From Bacteroidota bacterium (GTDB lineage Bacteria; Bacteroidota; Bacteroidia; NS11-12g; UBA955), in NCBI GenBank assembly GCA_947450015.1, contig CANFUB010000083.1:1-9557 (forward strand): a DNA stretch of 9,557 nucleotides. Direction: 5' to 3'. Below the pieces are notes generated by a model, which saw only the letters and a program-made list of their open reading frames with translations, searched no databases and was not told the DNA's origin. Position numbers and translations under genes: made by a program. Shown here piece after piece: positions 1 through 6,805 of the stretch (its first letter is position 1; each line of letters starts with the position of its first letter).

Positions 1-710
1 AAGGCTTCGGTTCTTGAGATTTCACCAAGTACTTTAAAAGGCGGTTTGGCATTGCGCGAAGCAGATACCATGTTTTCCCAATGGGCAATTAAACCTTTTA
101 AATCGGCTTCAATTTCTTCGATACCTGCTTCTTCTGCGACGGTTCGAATAATAATCCCAAAATTCTTTGGGCGTATTGAATCAGTTAGTTGCTTTAAGCG
201 TTTGCGATGAACAGGGTCATCTATTTTCTTAGAAATGGCAATGGTTTTGCCAAATGGCACCAAAACTGCAAAACGACCAGCAAAAGAAATATCAGTCGTA
301 ATTCTAGGACCTTTATTCGCAATTGGTTCTTTAAATATTTGAACCAATAACTCATCTCCTTTTTTTAAGATGTCGCTTATTTTACCAGTTTTTACAATTT
401 CCTCTTCCAATGAAAACTCCTCAAGGCTGCCATTTTTCAGGCCGCCTTGGGTAATAATCTTAGTTAATTTGAGGATAGATTTAAAATTAGCTCCTAAATC
501 TGTGTAATGTAAAAATGCATCCCTTTCGTGACCGACATCCAAGAATGCGGCATTTAGGTTTGGCATAATCTTTTTAACCTTGCCCAGATAAACGTCTCCT
601 ATCTGAAAAGAAGAAACAGATTCTTCTTTCATCAATTCAACTAATTGTTTATTAAAAAGTAAGGCTACATCAATTCCACCAGCGTTGCGATCTATAACAA
701 GCTCATTCAC
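1..710 (-). CDS. rng: Ribonuclease E/G family endoribonuclease, N-terminal part (cut by window edge)
   Basis: Single-strand-specific endoribonuclease of the RNase E/G family, which in other bacteria acts in rRNA maturation and mRNA decay in the cytoplasm. About 236 codons are visible, reading leftward off the window. The protein opens VNELVIDRNAGG. An S1-type RNA-binding region follows, with IGDVYLGKV near residue 38 and AAFLDVGHERDAFLHY near 55-70. Next comes the family block with ITTDISFAGRFAVLVPFG near residue 145, then the start of the catalytic core. The catalytic aspartates and zinc-link cysteines lie outside the window. I chose the GTG start at 710-708 because it gives the family N-terminus, and an in-frame TAA lies only a few codons upstream; no ATG fits. 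It is the last visible gene of the minus-strand HU-TPR-COX24-rng cluster, 26 bases after the small basic gene. An insert of about 30 residues inside the S1 region (roughly 77-115) is usual, as I recall, for this phylum. RNase G is more likely than RNase E, but the truncated sequence cannot prove it. Confidence 0.93.
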   Translation of the reverse strand, partial: MNELVIDRNAGGIDVALLFNKQLVELMKEESVSSFQIGDVYLGKVKKIMPNLNAAFLDVGHERDAFLHYTDLGANFKSILKLTKIITQGGLKNGSLEEFSLEEEIVKTGKISDILKKGDELLVQIFKEPIANKGPRITTDISFAGRFAVLVPFGKTIAISKKIDDPVHRKRLKQLTDSIRPKNFGIIIRTVAEEAGIEEIEADLKGLIAHWENMVSASRNAKPPFKVLGEISRTEA

Positions 711-736
711 AATGGTAAGAAGTTAAAAAACTGGAA

Positions 737-826
737 TTATCTTTTCTTATGACGATTCTTTCTCAATCTTTTTTTGCGCTTGTGTGTGGCAATTTTATGT
801 CTTTTTCTTTTTTTTCCGCTTGGCAT
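737..826 (-). CDS. 29-residue Arg/Lys-rich AURKAIP1/COX24-domain protein, probable small ribosomal protein
   Basis: A complete 29-codon gene, ATG at 826-824 and TAA at 739-737, encoding a very basic peptide that starts MPSGKKRKRHK, continues IATHKRKKRLRKNR and ends HKKR. By my count 17 of 29 residues are Lys, Arg or His-flanked basic positions and there is no acidic residue. I recognise it as the short protein annotated in Bacteroidota as AURKAIP1/COX24 domain-containing. The domain is shared with mitochondrial ribosomal protein mS38 and with the actinobacterial small-subunit protein bS22, so a role on the 30S subunit near the decoding-site rRNA is likely by homology, not shown here. Its place supports this: same strand, 21 bases after the TPR gene and 26 bases before rng. 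It is below the length cut-off of most gene callers. It is not THX, whose sequence is different. I am confident the gene is real because the whole peptide matches the family pattern. Confidence 0.88.
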   Translation of the reverse strand: MPSGKKRKRHKIATHKRKKRLRKNRHKKR

Positions 827-847
827 AATTTCTTTTATTTATAAATT

Positions 848-1639
848 TTATTTAATCCTTTGCGCCTTTTCTGACCAAAGTTTTGATTCCTTTTCATTTC
901 CCATCTTCAGATAAATGTCGCTTAATTCAAGATAATTTTCCTGATTTTGGGGTTGCAAAGATACTAATTTTTTGAATCTTTCAATAGCTTTTTCAAATTG
1001 TTGTGTTTCTACAGCTAATTTTCCTAAATAATACAGTGCATCTGTATTGTTAGGTTGCGCTCTATTAACCTCTAGGAGCAATTTTGCTGGCTTCATTAAA
1101 TCTAGTGGATCTGATGGTGGTTGCACATCATTTACATTCTTAGTACAGATGGCAAGGTCGATTTTAGCCGCATAATTCAATGGATTGATGGCGACACATT
1201 TCTCTAGATTCACTTTTGCTTTCTTCGTGAACATAAATTCATTCTCAGGCTGCTCATGTGAATATGTTTCTAACAAAAAATAACGTGCACTCTGTAAATA
1301 GCGCCAATCGGATTGTTGTTGTTCGGCCAATTTTTCGGCCAAAACACCTGCATACACATACTTTTTCATGGTATCCAATAACTCTATGGCCATTGAAAGG
1401 CGCAGCGTATCTGTAGAGTTTAATATATCCGGCTTCACAACATCGGTACTTGCGCCAATGTTCTTTAAAATATTGGTAAACTGATCGGTGGTTTGCTTTT
1501 GGGTCTCGGCCAAACGCGCCTCCTCCATCTTTTTAAAATCGATGGTTGCAGTACTGCGTTTCCAACCCATCCAAGAAAACAAACCCACTAATAAAAGAAA
1601 AGCAACCATTAAGGTTGCTTTAATTGTAAATAATTTCAT
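848..1639 (-). CDS. Membrane-anchored tetratricopeptide-repeat protein
   Basis: A 263-residue protein with one N-terminal hydrophobic segment (about residues 9-25, MVAFLLLVGLFSWMGW), which is either an uncleaved signal anchor or a signal peptide, then a helical polar body. Residues about 200-232 form a clear TPR (ALYYLGKLAV then FEKAIERFKKLVSLQP), and a second, weaker TPR follows at 233-262. The middle part (about 85-165) looks like degenerate helical repeats. No enzyme motif is visible, so it is probably a protein-protein interaction scaffold at the inner membrane. The gene starts 9 bases after the HU stop codon and ends 21 bases before the COX24-type gene, so co-transcription with both is likely. 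TPR proteins of this size next to HU and rng are, as far as I recall, a recurring Bacteroidota arrangement, but no function is established that I know of. The ATG at 1639-1637 is the only start that keeps the membrane segment. Confidence 0.85.
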   Translation of the reverse strand: MKLFTIKATLMVAFLLLVGLFSWMGWKRSTATIDFKKMEEARLAETQKQTTDQFTNILKNIGASTDVVKPDILNSTDTLRLSMAIELLDTMKKYVYAGVLAEKLAEQQQSDWRYLQSARYFLLETYSHEQPENEFMFTKKAKVNLEKCVAINPLNYAAKIDLAICTKNVNDVQPPSDPLDLMKPAKLLLEVNRAQPNNTDALYYLGKLAVETQQFEKAIERFKKLVSLQPQNQENYLELSDIYLKMGNEKESKLWSEKAQRIK

Positions 1640-1648
1640 TTTGCAAAT

Positions 1649-1969
1649 TTACGATTCTATTTCTTCTTTTTTAGGCACAAAATCAGAAGGAACATTTTTC
1701 TTAATTTTTTCTAAGAAAACTTTTGAAGGTTTAAATTTAGGGATGAAATGCTCATCGATTACCAAGGCTGTATTTTTAGAGATGTTTCTAGCCACTTTCT
1801 TAGCTCTTTTTTTCAAAATGAAACTTCCGAATCCTCTGAAATAAAGGTTTTCGCCTTTGGCCATGTTGTTTTTTACAATCTTAAAAAAAGATTCGATAGA
1901 CTCTGATATCATAACCTTGTCAATACCAGTCTTCTCTGCGATTTCGTTTACTACTTCTGCTTTTGTCAT
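1649..1969 (-). CDS. HU/IHF-family nucleoid DNA-binding protein
   Basis: A 106-residue HU-family protein: helical dimerisation part (residues 1-40, with the typical opening MTKAEVVNEIAEKTGI), the signature GFGSF at 46-50, the DNA-binding beta-arm (about 53-75, ARNISKNTALVI) and the closing FKPSK motif at 79-83. The family usually has about 90 residues; this one carries a C-terminal tail of about 15 residues rich in Lys and Glu. At the tip of the beta-arm, where HU and IHF normally have RNP with a proline that inserts between base pairs, this protein has RNI. I recall the same change in the Bacteroidota subtype, so it probably marks that subtype and not a defect. It is the first gene of the minus-strand cluster and diverges from mutY across 57 bases. 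It binds and bends DNA, possibly with less sharp kinking than classical HU; that last point is inference. Confidence 0.93.
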   Translation of the reverse strand: MTKAEVVNEIAEKTGIDKVMISESIESFFKIVKNNMAKGENLYFRGFGSFILKKRAKKVARNISKNTALVIDEHFIPKFKPSKVFLEKIKKNVPSDFVPKKEEIES

Positions 1970-2026
1970 AACTAAATGTTGTTTATTTGAATATTATTAT
2001 AGACTTTATAAATTGGATAACACACT
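1970..2026. promoter_or_regulatory. 57-base divergent promoter region between the HU gene and mutY
   Basis: Both transcription units to left and right must start here or upstream. The stretch is almost pure A/T. For mutY a TTTG at 1986-1989 could serve as the -33 element, but the matching -7 element is degenerate (TAAATTG at 2009-2015, one base short of TAnnTTTG). On the minus strand I find no good TAnnTTTG. The assignment as a promoter region rests on gene orientation and not on a motif. Confidence 0.45.
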
Positions 2027-3070
2027 ATGAATCAAATTGTTTTAGAAATTTTAAATTGGTACCACAAAAATGCAAGAAATTTACCTTGGAGGGCTACAAA
2101 CGACCCTTATAAAATTTGGCTTTCTGAAATAATACTTCAACAAACTCAGATAATTCAAGGCTTAACTTACTATGAGAAATTTTTAGAAAATTTTTCTTCG
2201 GTTAATAAACTGGCAAAAGCAGACGAAGATCAAATTTTAAAACTTTGGCAGGGCTTAGGTTATTACAGTAGAGCAAGAAATTTACACAAAGCAGCTAAAA
2301 TGGTAGCTACCGAATTCAATGGTAAATTTCCAAGCACCTATAACGAAATCATCAAACTTCCAGGTGTTGGTGAATACACTGCAGCGGCCATTGCTTCATT
2401 TGCTTTCGAAGAACCATACCCCGTGCTTGATGGCAATGTTTTTAGGTTCATCTCACGTCTTTTCAATATCGACTTAGCTATTGATGAACAAAAAAACAGA
2501 AAAGTATTTATTGAACTGCTAATTGAATTAATGCAAGATCAACCGCCCAGTACTTTTAACAATGCGATGATGGAAATGGGTGCGACTGTTTGTAAACCGC
2601 AAAATCCGCTTTGTAGCATTTGCCCTGTTCAATCCTTTTGCGAAGCTTATAAAAAAGACACCATTTCAATCCGCCCAGTCAAAAATAAAAAAGTAACAGT
2701 AACAGTAAGGCACCTCAATTTCTTTTTTATCGAATATAACAGTGGCTTTTTTATTGAACAAAGGACAGGAAAAGGCATTTGGCAAAATTTATTTCAATTG
2801 CCCCTCATCGAAACAATAGATGAAGCAAAAACTAGTGATTTAACCACGCAATTAAAATCATTGTATAATTACAATGCAAAAAACAAAGTAATACACCAAC
2901 AAAGCATACGCCACTTGTTAACGCACCAAACAATTGAAGCAAAATTTTGGTATATAAAGGTTGACCAAGAACCCCAGTTTAGAAACAAAAAAATGGTGTT
3001 CACCAATCTTTCTGACTATAAAAACTTTGCAGTTCCAAAATTGATAGAAAATTATTTATTACTTTTGTAG
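2027..3070 (+). CDS. mutY: A/G-specific adenine glycosylase MutY
   Basis: DNA-repair glycosylase that removes adenine mispaired with 8-oxoguanine, part of the GO system with MutM and MutT. The 347-residue length is typical. The catalytic domain shows the WLSEIILQQTQ motif with the catalytic glutamate at E34, the helix-hairpin-helix LPGVGEYTAAAI at 111-122, and VLDGNV with the catalytic aspartate D135. The 4Fe-4S cluster loop is C189-X6-C196-X2-C199-X5-C205, intact. Residues about 225-345 form the NUDIX-like C-terminal domain that reads 8-oxoG. In its FSH recognition loop this protein has LTH (298-300), keeping the histidine but with Thr in place of Ser. The ATG at 2027 fits the family N-terminus. 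It heads the plus-strand mutY-ssb-gldE-gldD group and lies 31 bases before ssb. The gene appears functional. Confidence 0.97.
   Translation: MNQIVLEILNWYHKNARNLPWRATNDPYKIWLSEIILQQTQIIQGLTYYEKFLENFSSVNKLAKADEDQILKLWQGLGYYSRARNLHKAAKMVATEFNGKFPSTYNEIIKLPGVGEYTAAAIASFAFEEPYPVLDGNVFRFISRLFNIDLAIDEQKNRKVFIELLIELMQDQPPSTFNNAMMEMGATVCKPQNPLCSICPVQSFCEAYKKDTISIRPVKNKKVTVTVRHLNFFFIEYNSGFFIEQRTGKGIWQNLFQLPLIETIDEAKTSDLTTQLKSLYNYNAKNKVIHQQSIRHLLTHQTIEAKFWYIKVDQEPQFRNKKMVFTNLSDYKNFAVPKLIENYLLLL
3041..3067 (+). promoter_or_regulatory. Candidate internal promoter for ssb, inside the end of mutY
   Basis: TACTTTTG at 3060-3067 fits the Bacteroidota -7 element TAnnTTTG exactly and would give a leader of about 30 bases for ssb. 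The best upstream partner is TTG at 3041-3043, but the spacing of 16 is shorter than the usual 17-23 and only three of four -33 bases fit. It may let ssb and the gld genes be expressed apart from mutY. Confidence 0.35.
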
Positions 3071-3101
3071 CATAATTTCACTTAAATTGTAACTTTTTAA
3101 T

Positions 3102-3524
3102 ATGGTAAATAAAGTCTTTTTGTTAGGTCGCCTGGGTAAAGATCCAGAAGTAAAATATCTTGATAATAATAGGGCTGTTGCTAATTTCACCCTTGCAACC
3201 AACGAGGTTTTTCTCGATAAATCTGGAAACAAAGTGGAACAAACAGATTGGCACAATATAGAAATGTGGGATGCATTAGCAAAAAATGCTGAGAAAGTAT
3301 TAAAAAAAGGAAGAACTGTTTTTATAGAAGGAAAAATTAAGAATGACACTTGGGTTGACAAAGAAGGTAACAAAAGAACCACCATGCGCATAAGAGCTTT
3401 ACAGTTCCAAGTAGTAAGTTCACCTAGCCCAAACAATGGCGAGCATTCTAACAACGATAAACATGAGCACAACAACGATAACAATCACGCACATGATGAT
3501 TCAGATGCTGGCTTACCCTTTTAA
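3102..3524 (+). CDS. ssb: Single-stranded DNA-binding protein SSB
   Basis: A 140-residue SSB. The OB-fold fills residues 1-105, with the family start MVNKVFLLGRLGKDPEV, the ANFTLATNE strand at 27-35, TDWHNIEMW at 48-56 and KKGRTVFIEGK at 68-78. It coats single-stranded DNA in replication, repair and recombination as a tetramer (family knowledge). The C-terminal tail (about 106-140) is disordered in composition and very rich in Asn, Asp and His, with five histidines between 115 and 131. It closes with the protein-interaction tip DDSDAGLPF. The last three residues LPF are as in related SSBs, but the two residues before them are Ala-Gly and not the usual acidic pair, which sits three to five residues further in. 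The gene follows mutY by 31 bases and precedes gldE by 16, so it is part of the same plus-strand unit, perhaps with its own promoter. Confidence 0.97.
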   Translation: MVNKVFLLGRLGKDPEVKYLDNNRAVANFTLATNEVFLDKSGNKVEQTDWHNIEMWDALAKNAEKVLKKGRTVFIEGKIKNDTWVDKEGNKRTTMRIRALQFQVVSSPSPNNGEHSNNDKHEHNNDNNHAHDDSDAGLPF

Positions 3525-3540
3525 AATTATTATATAATCA

Positions 3541-4899
3541 ATGGTTGCAGACGACCCCTACCCTATACAATTTATTTTACTTCAAACCCAAAGTATAATC
3601 AATCCGAACCTTGCAAATGAAAGCTGGTTCTTTTTGATTGGTTCAATTCTAGCACTTATTTTTTTGATTGCTTGTTCAGGCTTTTTTTCTGCTTCAGAAA
3701 ATGCATTGTTCTCTCTCTCCCAAACCGACCTTGAAGCACTTAAAAAAAGTGATACCCCCTCATCAAAAGCAGTTTTAAAATTATTAGGTCACCCACGAAA
3801 ATTATTGGCCACCATATTAACCGCCAATAATTTTATCAATATCACTTTTGTAATTATAAGTTCGGCTTTTCTCGAAACGGTATTTAATTTTCCTAAAGGT
3901 GAACACGAAGAAATTTCTCTAACTGAATTTTTAGTTAAAGTAGTTGTGGTTACTTTTTTGTTGTTAATGCTTGGCGAAGTTTTACCTAAAGTTTATGCAA
4001 CAAAAAAGAATTTAGCCATTGCCAAACTCACCGCTTTACCACTCATTTTTGCTCAAAAACTATTTGGTTTTATTGTTATACCAATGGTAAGTTTTACCAC
4101 TTTTATTGATAAAAGAGTGCGCAAACATGAGCATTCTGTTTCTGCCGATGAGCTAAGTCATGCGATTGATATCACAGCTGACAGCAGTGCGAATAAAGAC
4201 GAAAAGGAAATTTTAAAAGGCATCGTTAACTTCGGCAATAAAACAGTTCGTCAGATCATGAAGCACCGTGGCGATGTTTCGGCGCTCGACATTGAACTCA
4301 ATTTTGAAGAAATGCTGAAAAGCATAACAGAATTAGGGTATAGTAGATTGCCGGTTTACGAAGAAAATTTCGACAACATAAAAGGCATCATTTACATTAA
4401 AGAATTATTGCCATTTATAAATGAATCCAAACAATTTGATTGGCGTAAACTTTTAAAACCTGCATTCTTCGTTCCAGACAATAAGCGCATCGATTTATTG
4501 CTTTCAGAATTCCAAGAACAACGCATGCACATGGCCATTGTAGTAGATGAATATGGCGGTAAACTTGGTATCGTTACAATGGAGGATATTTTAGAAGAAA
4601 TTTTTGGTGAAATTAATGATGAGTTTGACGAAGAGCCATTGAGCTACAGCAAAATTGACGACAACAAATACATTATTGAAGGCAAGTTTCTCATCAATGA
4701 TTTTTGTAAAATACTGAATATTGACAGCAACTTTTTTGATGATGTAAAAGGTGAAGCGGAAACAGTTGCAGGCATGCTTTTGGAATTAGCTGGAAAAATT
4801 CCTAATCGCGGTGAAACAATAAAATACGATAACTATAGTTTCTACATTGAATCGGTAGACAATAGAAGGATTAAACGCATTAAAGTAGAAATAGCATGA
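3541..4899 (+). CDS. gldE: GldE, CNNM/CBS-domain membrane protein associated with gliding motility
   Basis: A 452-residue inner-membrane protein of the CNNM/CorC family. The N-terminal CNNM (DUF21) domain has about four hydrophobic segments, near 29-52, 88-111, 130-150 and 160-185, with the family motif FFSASENALFSLS at 48-60 and GEVLPK at 145-150. Two CBS domains follow (about 235-295 and 300-360), the second ending in the hallmark DEYGGKLGIVTMEDILEEI. The last 80 residues form a CorC/HlyC-type domain. Relatives carry or sense divalent cations, but in Flavobacterium johnsoniae GldE is tied to GldD and gliding: extra GldE partly suppresses gldB defects. Membership in GldE and not in general hemolysin-like proteins is supported by the position between ssb and gldD. 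The stop codon overlaps the gldD start (ATGA), pointing to translational coupling. Whether the organism glides cannot be told from this window. Confidence 0.93.
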   Translation: MVADDPYPIQFILLQTQSIINPNLANESWFFLIGSILALIFLIACSGFFSASENALFSLSQTDLEALKKSDTPSSKAVLKLLGHPRKLLATILTANNFINITFVIISSAFLETVFNFPKGEHEEISLTEFLVKVVVVTFLLLMLGEVLPKVYATKKNLAIAKLTALPLIFAQKLFGFIVIPMVSFTTFIDKRVRKHEHSVSADELSHAIDITADSSANKDEKEILKGIVNFGNKTVRQIMKHRGDVSALDIELNFEEMLKSITELGYSRLPVYEENFDNIKGIIYIKELLPFINESKQFDWRKLLKPAFFVPDNKRIDLLLSEFQEQRMHMAIVVDEYGGKLGIVTMEDILEEIFGEINDEFDEEPLSYSKIDDNKYIIEGKFLINDFCKILNIDSNFFDDVKGEAETVAGMLLELAGKIPNRGETIKYDNYSFYIESVDNRRIKRIKVEIA

Positions 4900-5477
4900 G
4901 TAGATTTGGGATTATAATATTTGCTTTACTAGGCATTGTAGCTTGCAATAATAATAGTTACGCACCAAAGCCTCATGGCTATCCAAGGGTTTACTACCCC
5001 GCTAAAGCTTACCAATTATTTGACACCAATGCGCCCTTTAGCTTTCTTTATCCTACCTATGCCCAGGTAAATCGCTACAACGAAGATGAAGTAGAAAAAT
5101 ATTGGTACAACATCAATTATTTGCCTTTCAATGCCACCTTACATATCAGTTATAAATCTTTTGAAAACCGCAATCAATTCGATTCATTGTTTGATGATAC
5201 ACGTAAGTTAGCTTATAAACATACCATCAAGGCAGATGAGATAGAAGAAATTGAAGTACACAATGCCAACACTGGCACTTCGGGTATCATTTACGATTTA
5301 AAAGGGAATACTGCTACCAATTTGAATTTTTATATCAGCGATGGTAAAAAACATTTCATGCGTGGAGCACTCTACTTCAATGCCAAAACAACAAATGACA
5401 GTATACTTCCTGTTTTTAATTTCCTCAGACAAGATGTTATTAAAATGATTGAAAGTACCAATTGGAAAAAAGATTAA
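4896..5477 (+). CDS. gldD: GldD, gliding-motility lipoprotein
   Basis: A 193-residue lipoprotein. The first 16 residues form a short signal with the lipobox IVAC and lipidated cysteine C17, followed by Asn-rich NNN. The mature part starts with the GldD pattern PKPHGYPRVYYPAKAYQLFD and continues with the FSFLYPTYA block near residue 49. GldD is required for gliding, chitin use and phage sensitivity in Flavobacterium johnsoniae, which links it to assembly of the gliding/type IX secretion machinery; its biochemical role is not known to me. The gene starts inside the gldE stop codon. Its own stop codon overlaps the stop of the convergent barrel gene, so no transcription terminator can lie between them. 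It is complete, with no frameshift. Confidence 0.93.
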   Translation: MSRFGIIIFALLGIVACNNNSYAPKPHGYPRVYYPAKAYQLFDTNAPFSFLYPTYAQVNRYNEDEVEKYWYNINYLPFNATLHISYKSFENRNQFDSLFDDTRKLAYKHTIKADEIEEIEVHNANTGTSGIIYDLKGNTATNLNFYISDGKKHFMRGALYFNAKTTNDSILPVFNFLRQDVIKMIESTNWKKD

Positions 5478-6586
5478 AAAGCTTCAGCTACATCCAAATA
5501 AAAGCCATTTTGATTCTGATTGCCAAAGCCTTGATCTAATCTAAGATTCAATTTATCTTTTTTATTTATTGTTATTCTCAACCCTATGCCTGCATTTGGT
5601 TTAAATTTTATACCTGACCAATTGTACCATTTTTGAGGCATAAAGGCTCCCCCAAACCAACAAACTGCACCTATGCATTTATAAATAGTCGTTCTAAGTT
5701 CACTTTGAACCGAATACATGTTTTTGTAACGGTAGAAACCAGTGTAATATCCGCGCATCGAGTAGGCCCCTCCTATTTCCGACATATCTTTAAATGGCAC
5801 ATCGCCTTTAGAAATGTTTGCTTGAAATTGAAAAGCTAGCACATCGTGTTTGCTAAGTATTTTTAAAGGAAAGTATTTTCTGTAATCTATTTTTACTTGG
5901 TTGTATTGATAACTTTTGCCCTGCCATGAAGGATTCATAAAATAGGCGAGTTCCAAAAAATAACCTTTACTTGGAAAAACAAAATTATCCCTGGTCTCTA
6001 TGGTAAATGCTGGCGCAAAACCTAACTCCCAATAGCCAAGATAGCCCAATGGTTTTTCTTGTATAAAGTGACCCTCACCCGACTTAATATTTGCGACCTT
6101 ATTAAACCGTGTAATCAACCCCAAATAAATCCCTTTGCCTATTTTCTTATACCCCCTGAGGTCTAGAATTGTATTGTTGTATTCAATACTGTCCTTGTGC
6201 ATTTTGGGCTGTTCGGTTTCCGATCCAAAATAAAACTCTGGGAAATATTTATAATTAAATTTAGAATTAAAAATATACTTGTTCTTTGGAAAATAGATGC
6301 GCGATTGGTTACCAATATTATATTGTTTGTTCATTGTATAAATAATAAAGTTCTGAGAAAATGAACCTTTGGTTAGGGTGTCTTTTTTTCGGTTTGTACT
6401 AAAATTAAGTGCAACGAGTGCCCCTATTCCCAATTTGGTTTCAGGCGAATAATAAACAATTGGCAATGGCGAAATGCGAAGTCTTTTAGAATTATTTAAA
6501 TGCGCAGTATCCAATGTTTGGGCATTTAAATTGAACACTGTAATGAGTAATAAACCCAAAGTTGTGGCTTTTATATTTACATTCAT
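5474..6586 (-). CDS. POTRA-less Omp85/BamA-like outer-membrane beta-barrel protein
   Basis: A 370-residue outer-membrane protein with a cleavable signal peptide (residues 1-22, likely cut after NLNA). The body alternates hydrophobic and polar residues with many aromatics, typical of beta strands. Near 272-289 it has GGAYSMRGYYTGFYRYKN, the R-G-[FY] motif that in the Omp85 superfamily sits on the loop plugging the barrel, followed by QSELR. The chain ends in a C-terminal Phe (YLDVAEAF), the usual signal for the BAM machinery. Unlike BamA or TamA, there is no room for POTRA domains: the barrel begins about 20 residues after the signal. Such short D15-type barrels are common in Bacteroidota and mostly of unknown cargo; a transport or insertion role is not established. 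The start ATG at 6586-6584 gives a proper signal peptide. It is divergent from the HTH gene and convergent with gldD. Confidence 0.85.
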   Translation of the reverse strand: MNVNIKATTLGLLLITVFNLNAQTLDTAHLNNSKRLRISPLPIVYYSPETKLGIGALVALNFSTNRKKDTLTKGSFSQNFIIYTMNKQYNIGNQSRIYFPKNKYIFNSKFNYKYFPEFYFGSETEQPKMHKDSIEYNNTILDLRGYKKIGKGIYLGLITRFNKVANIKSGEGHFIQEKPLGYLGYWELGFAPAFTIETRDNFVFPSKGYFLELAYFMNPSWQGKSYQYNQVKIDYRKYFPLKILSKHDVLAFQFQANISKGDVPFKDMSEIGGAYSMRGYYTGFYRYKNMYSVQSELRTTIYKCIGAVCWFGGAFMPQKWYNWSGIKFKPNAGIGLRITINKKDKLNLRLDQGFGNQNQNGFYLDVAEAF

Positions 6587-6805
6587 TTTATTATTGAATT
6601 TTATAAATCACTTAATTATTTAAGTCGCTACAAAACAAATGACTTCTCAACTCTAGACTTTAAGGCAATAAACTGCATTATATCATTAATGTTTACTATT
6701 CCACAAGAACGGCTATTAAATTCCAAGTAATACCTAATTTTCAATGGTTTAGTGGTAATTATTCCAATTTTTTTGCATTAATTCGTAATTAAATACATAC
6801 ATCAA
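6587..6805. promoter_or_regulatory. Divergent intergenic region between the barrel gene and the HTH regulator
   Basis: This 219-base AT-rich gap must hold the promoters of both flanking genes. I find no full TTTG-N(17-23)-TAnnTTTG on either strand. The nearest plus-strand match is TTTTTTTG at 6768-6775, with one mismatch. A short inverted repeat (6778-6792) lies next to the HTH start; another weak one, AAGTC/GACTT, spans 6622-6645. I see no gene in it. Confidence 0.4.
6778..6792. repeat. Inverted repeat TTAATT-CGT-AATTAA, possible operator of the HTH gene
   Basis: Perfect 6-base arms with a 3-base centre, 13 bases before the TTG start of the HTH gene. Regulators often bind such sites in their own promoters, so autoregulation is a fair guess. 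In A/T-rich DNA a repeat like this can also arise by chance. Confidence 0.3.

Noticed and set aside
1644..1651. TAAATTTG on the minus strand, four bases before the TPR start, as an internal promoter giving a leaderless TPR mRNA
   Set aside because: It fits TAnnTTTG, but the nearest CAAA (TTTG on the minus strand) is 26 bases away, too far for a -33 element, and the box overlaps the HU stop codon in A/T-rich sequence. Co-transcription with HU explains the gene.
1488..1844. Plus-strand open frame of 118 codons across the TPR and HU genes
   Set aside because: It runs antisense to two well-supported genes, and its translation has no family resemblance.
3059..3484. Minus-strand open frame of 141 codons over ssb
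   Set aside because: It is the antisense of the conserved ssb reading frame and has no recognisable domain.
6611..6624. CTTAA-TTAT-TTAAG hairpin upstream of the barrel gene
   Set aside because: Arms of five A/T-rich bases are easily met by chance in this composition, and the position gives no clear role.
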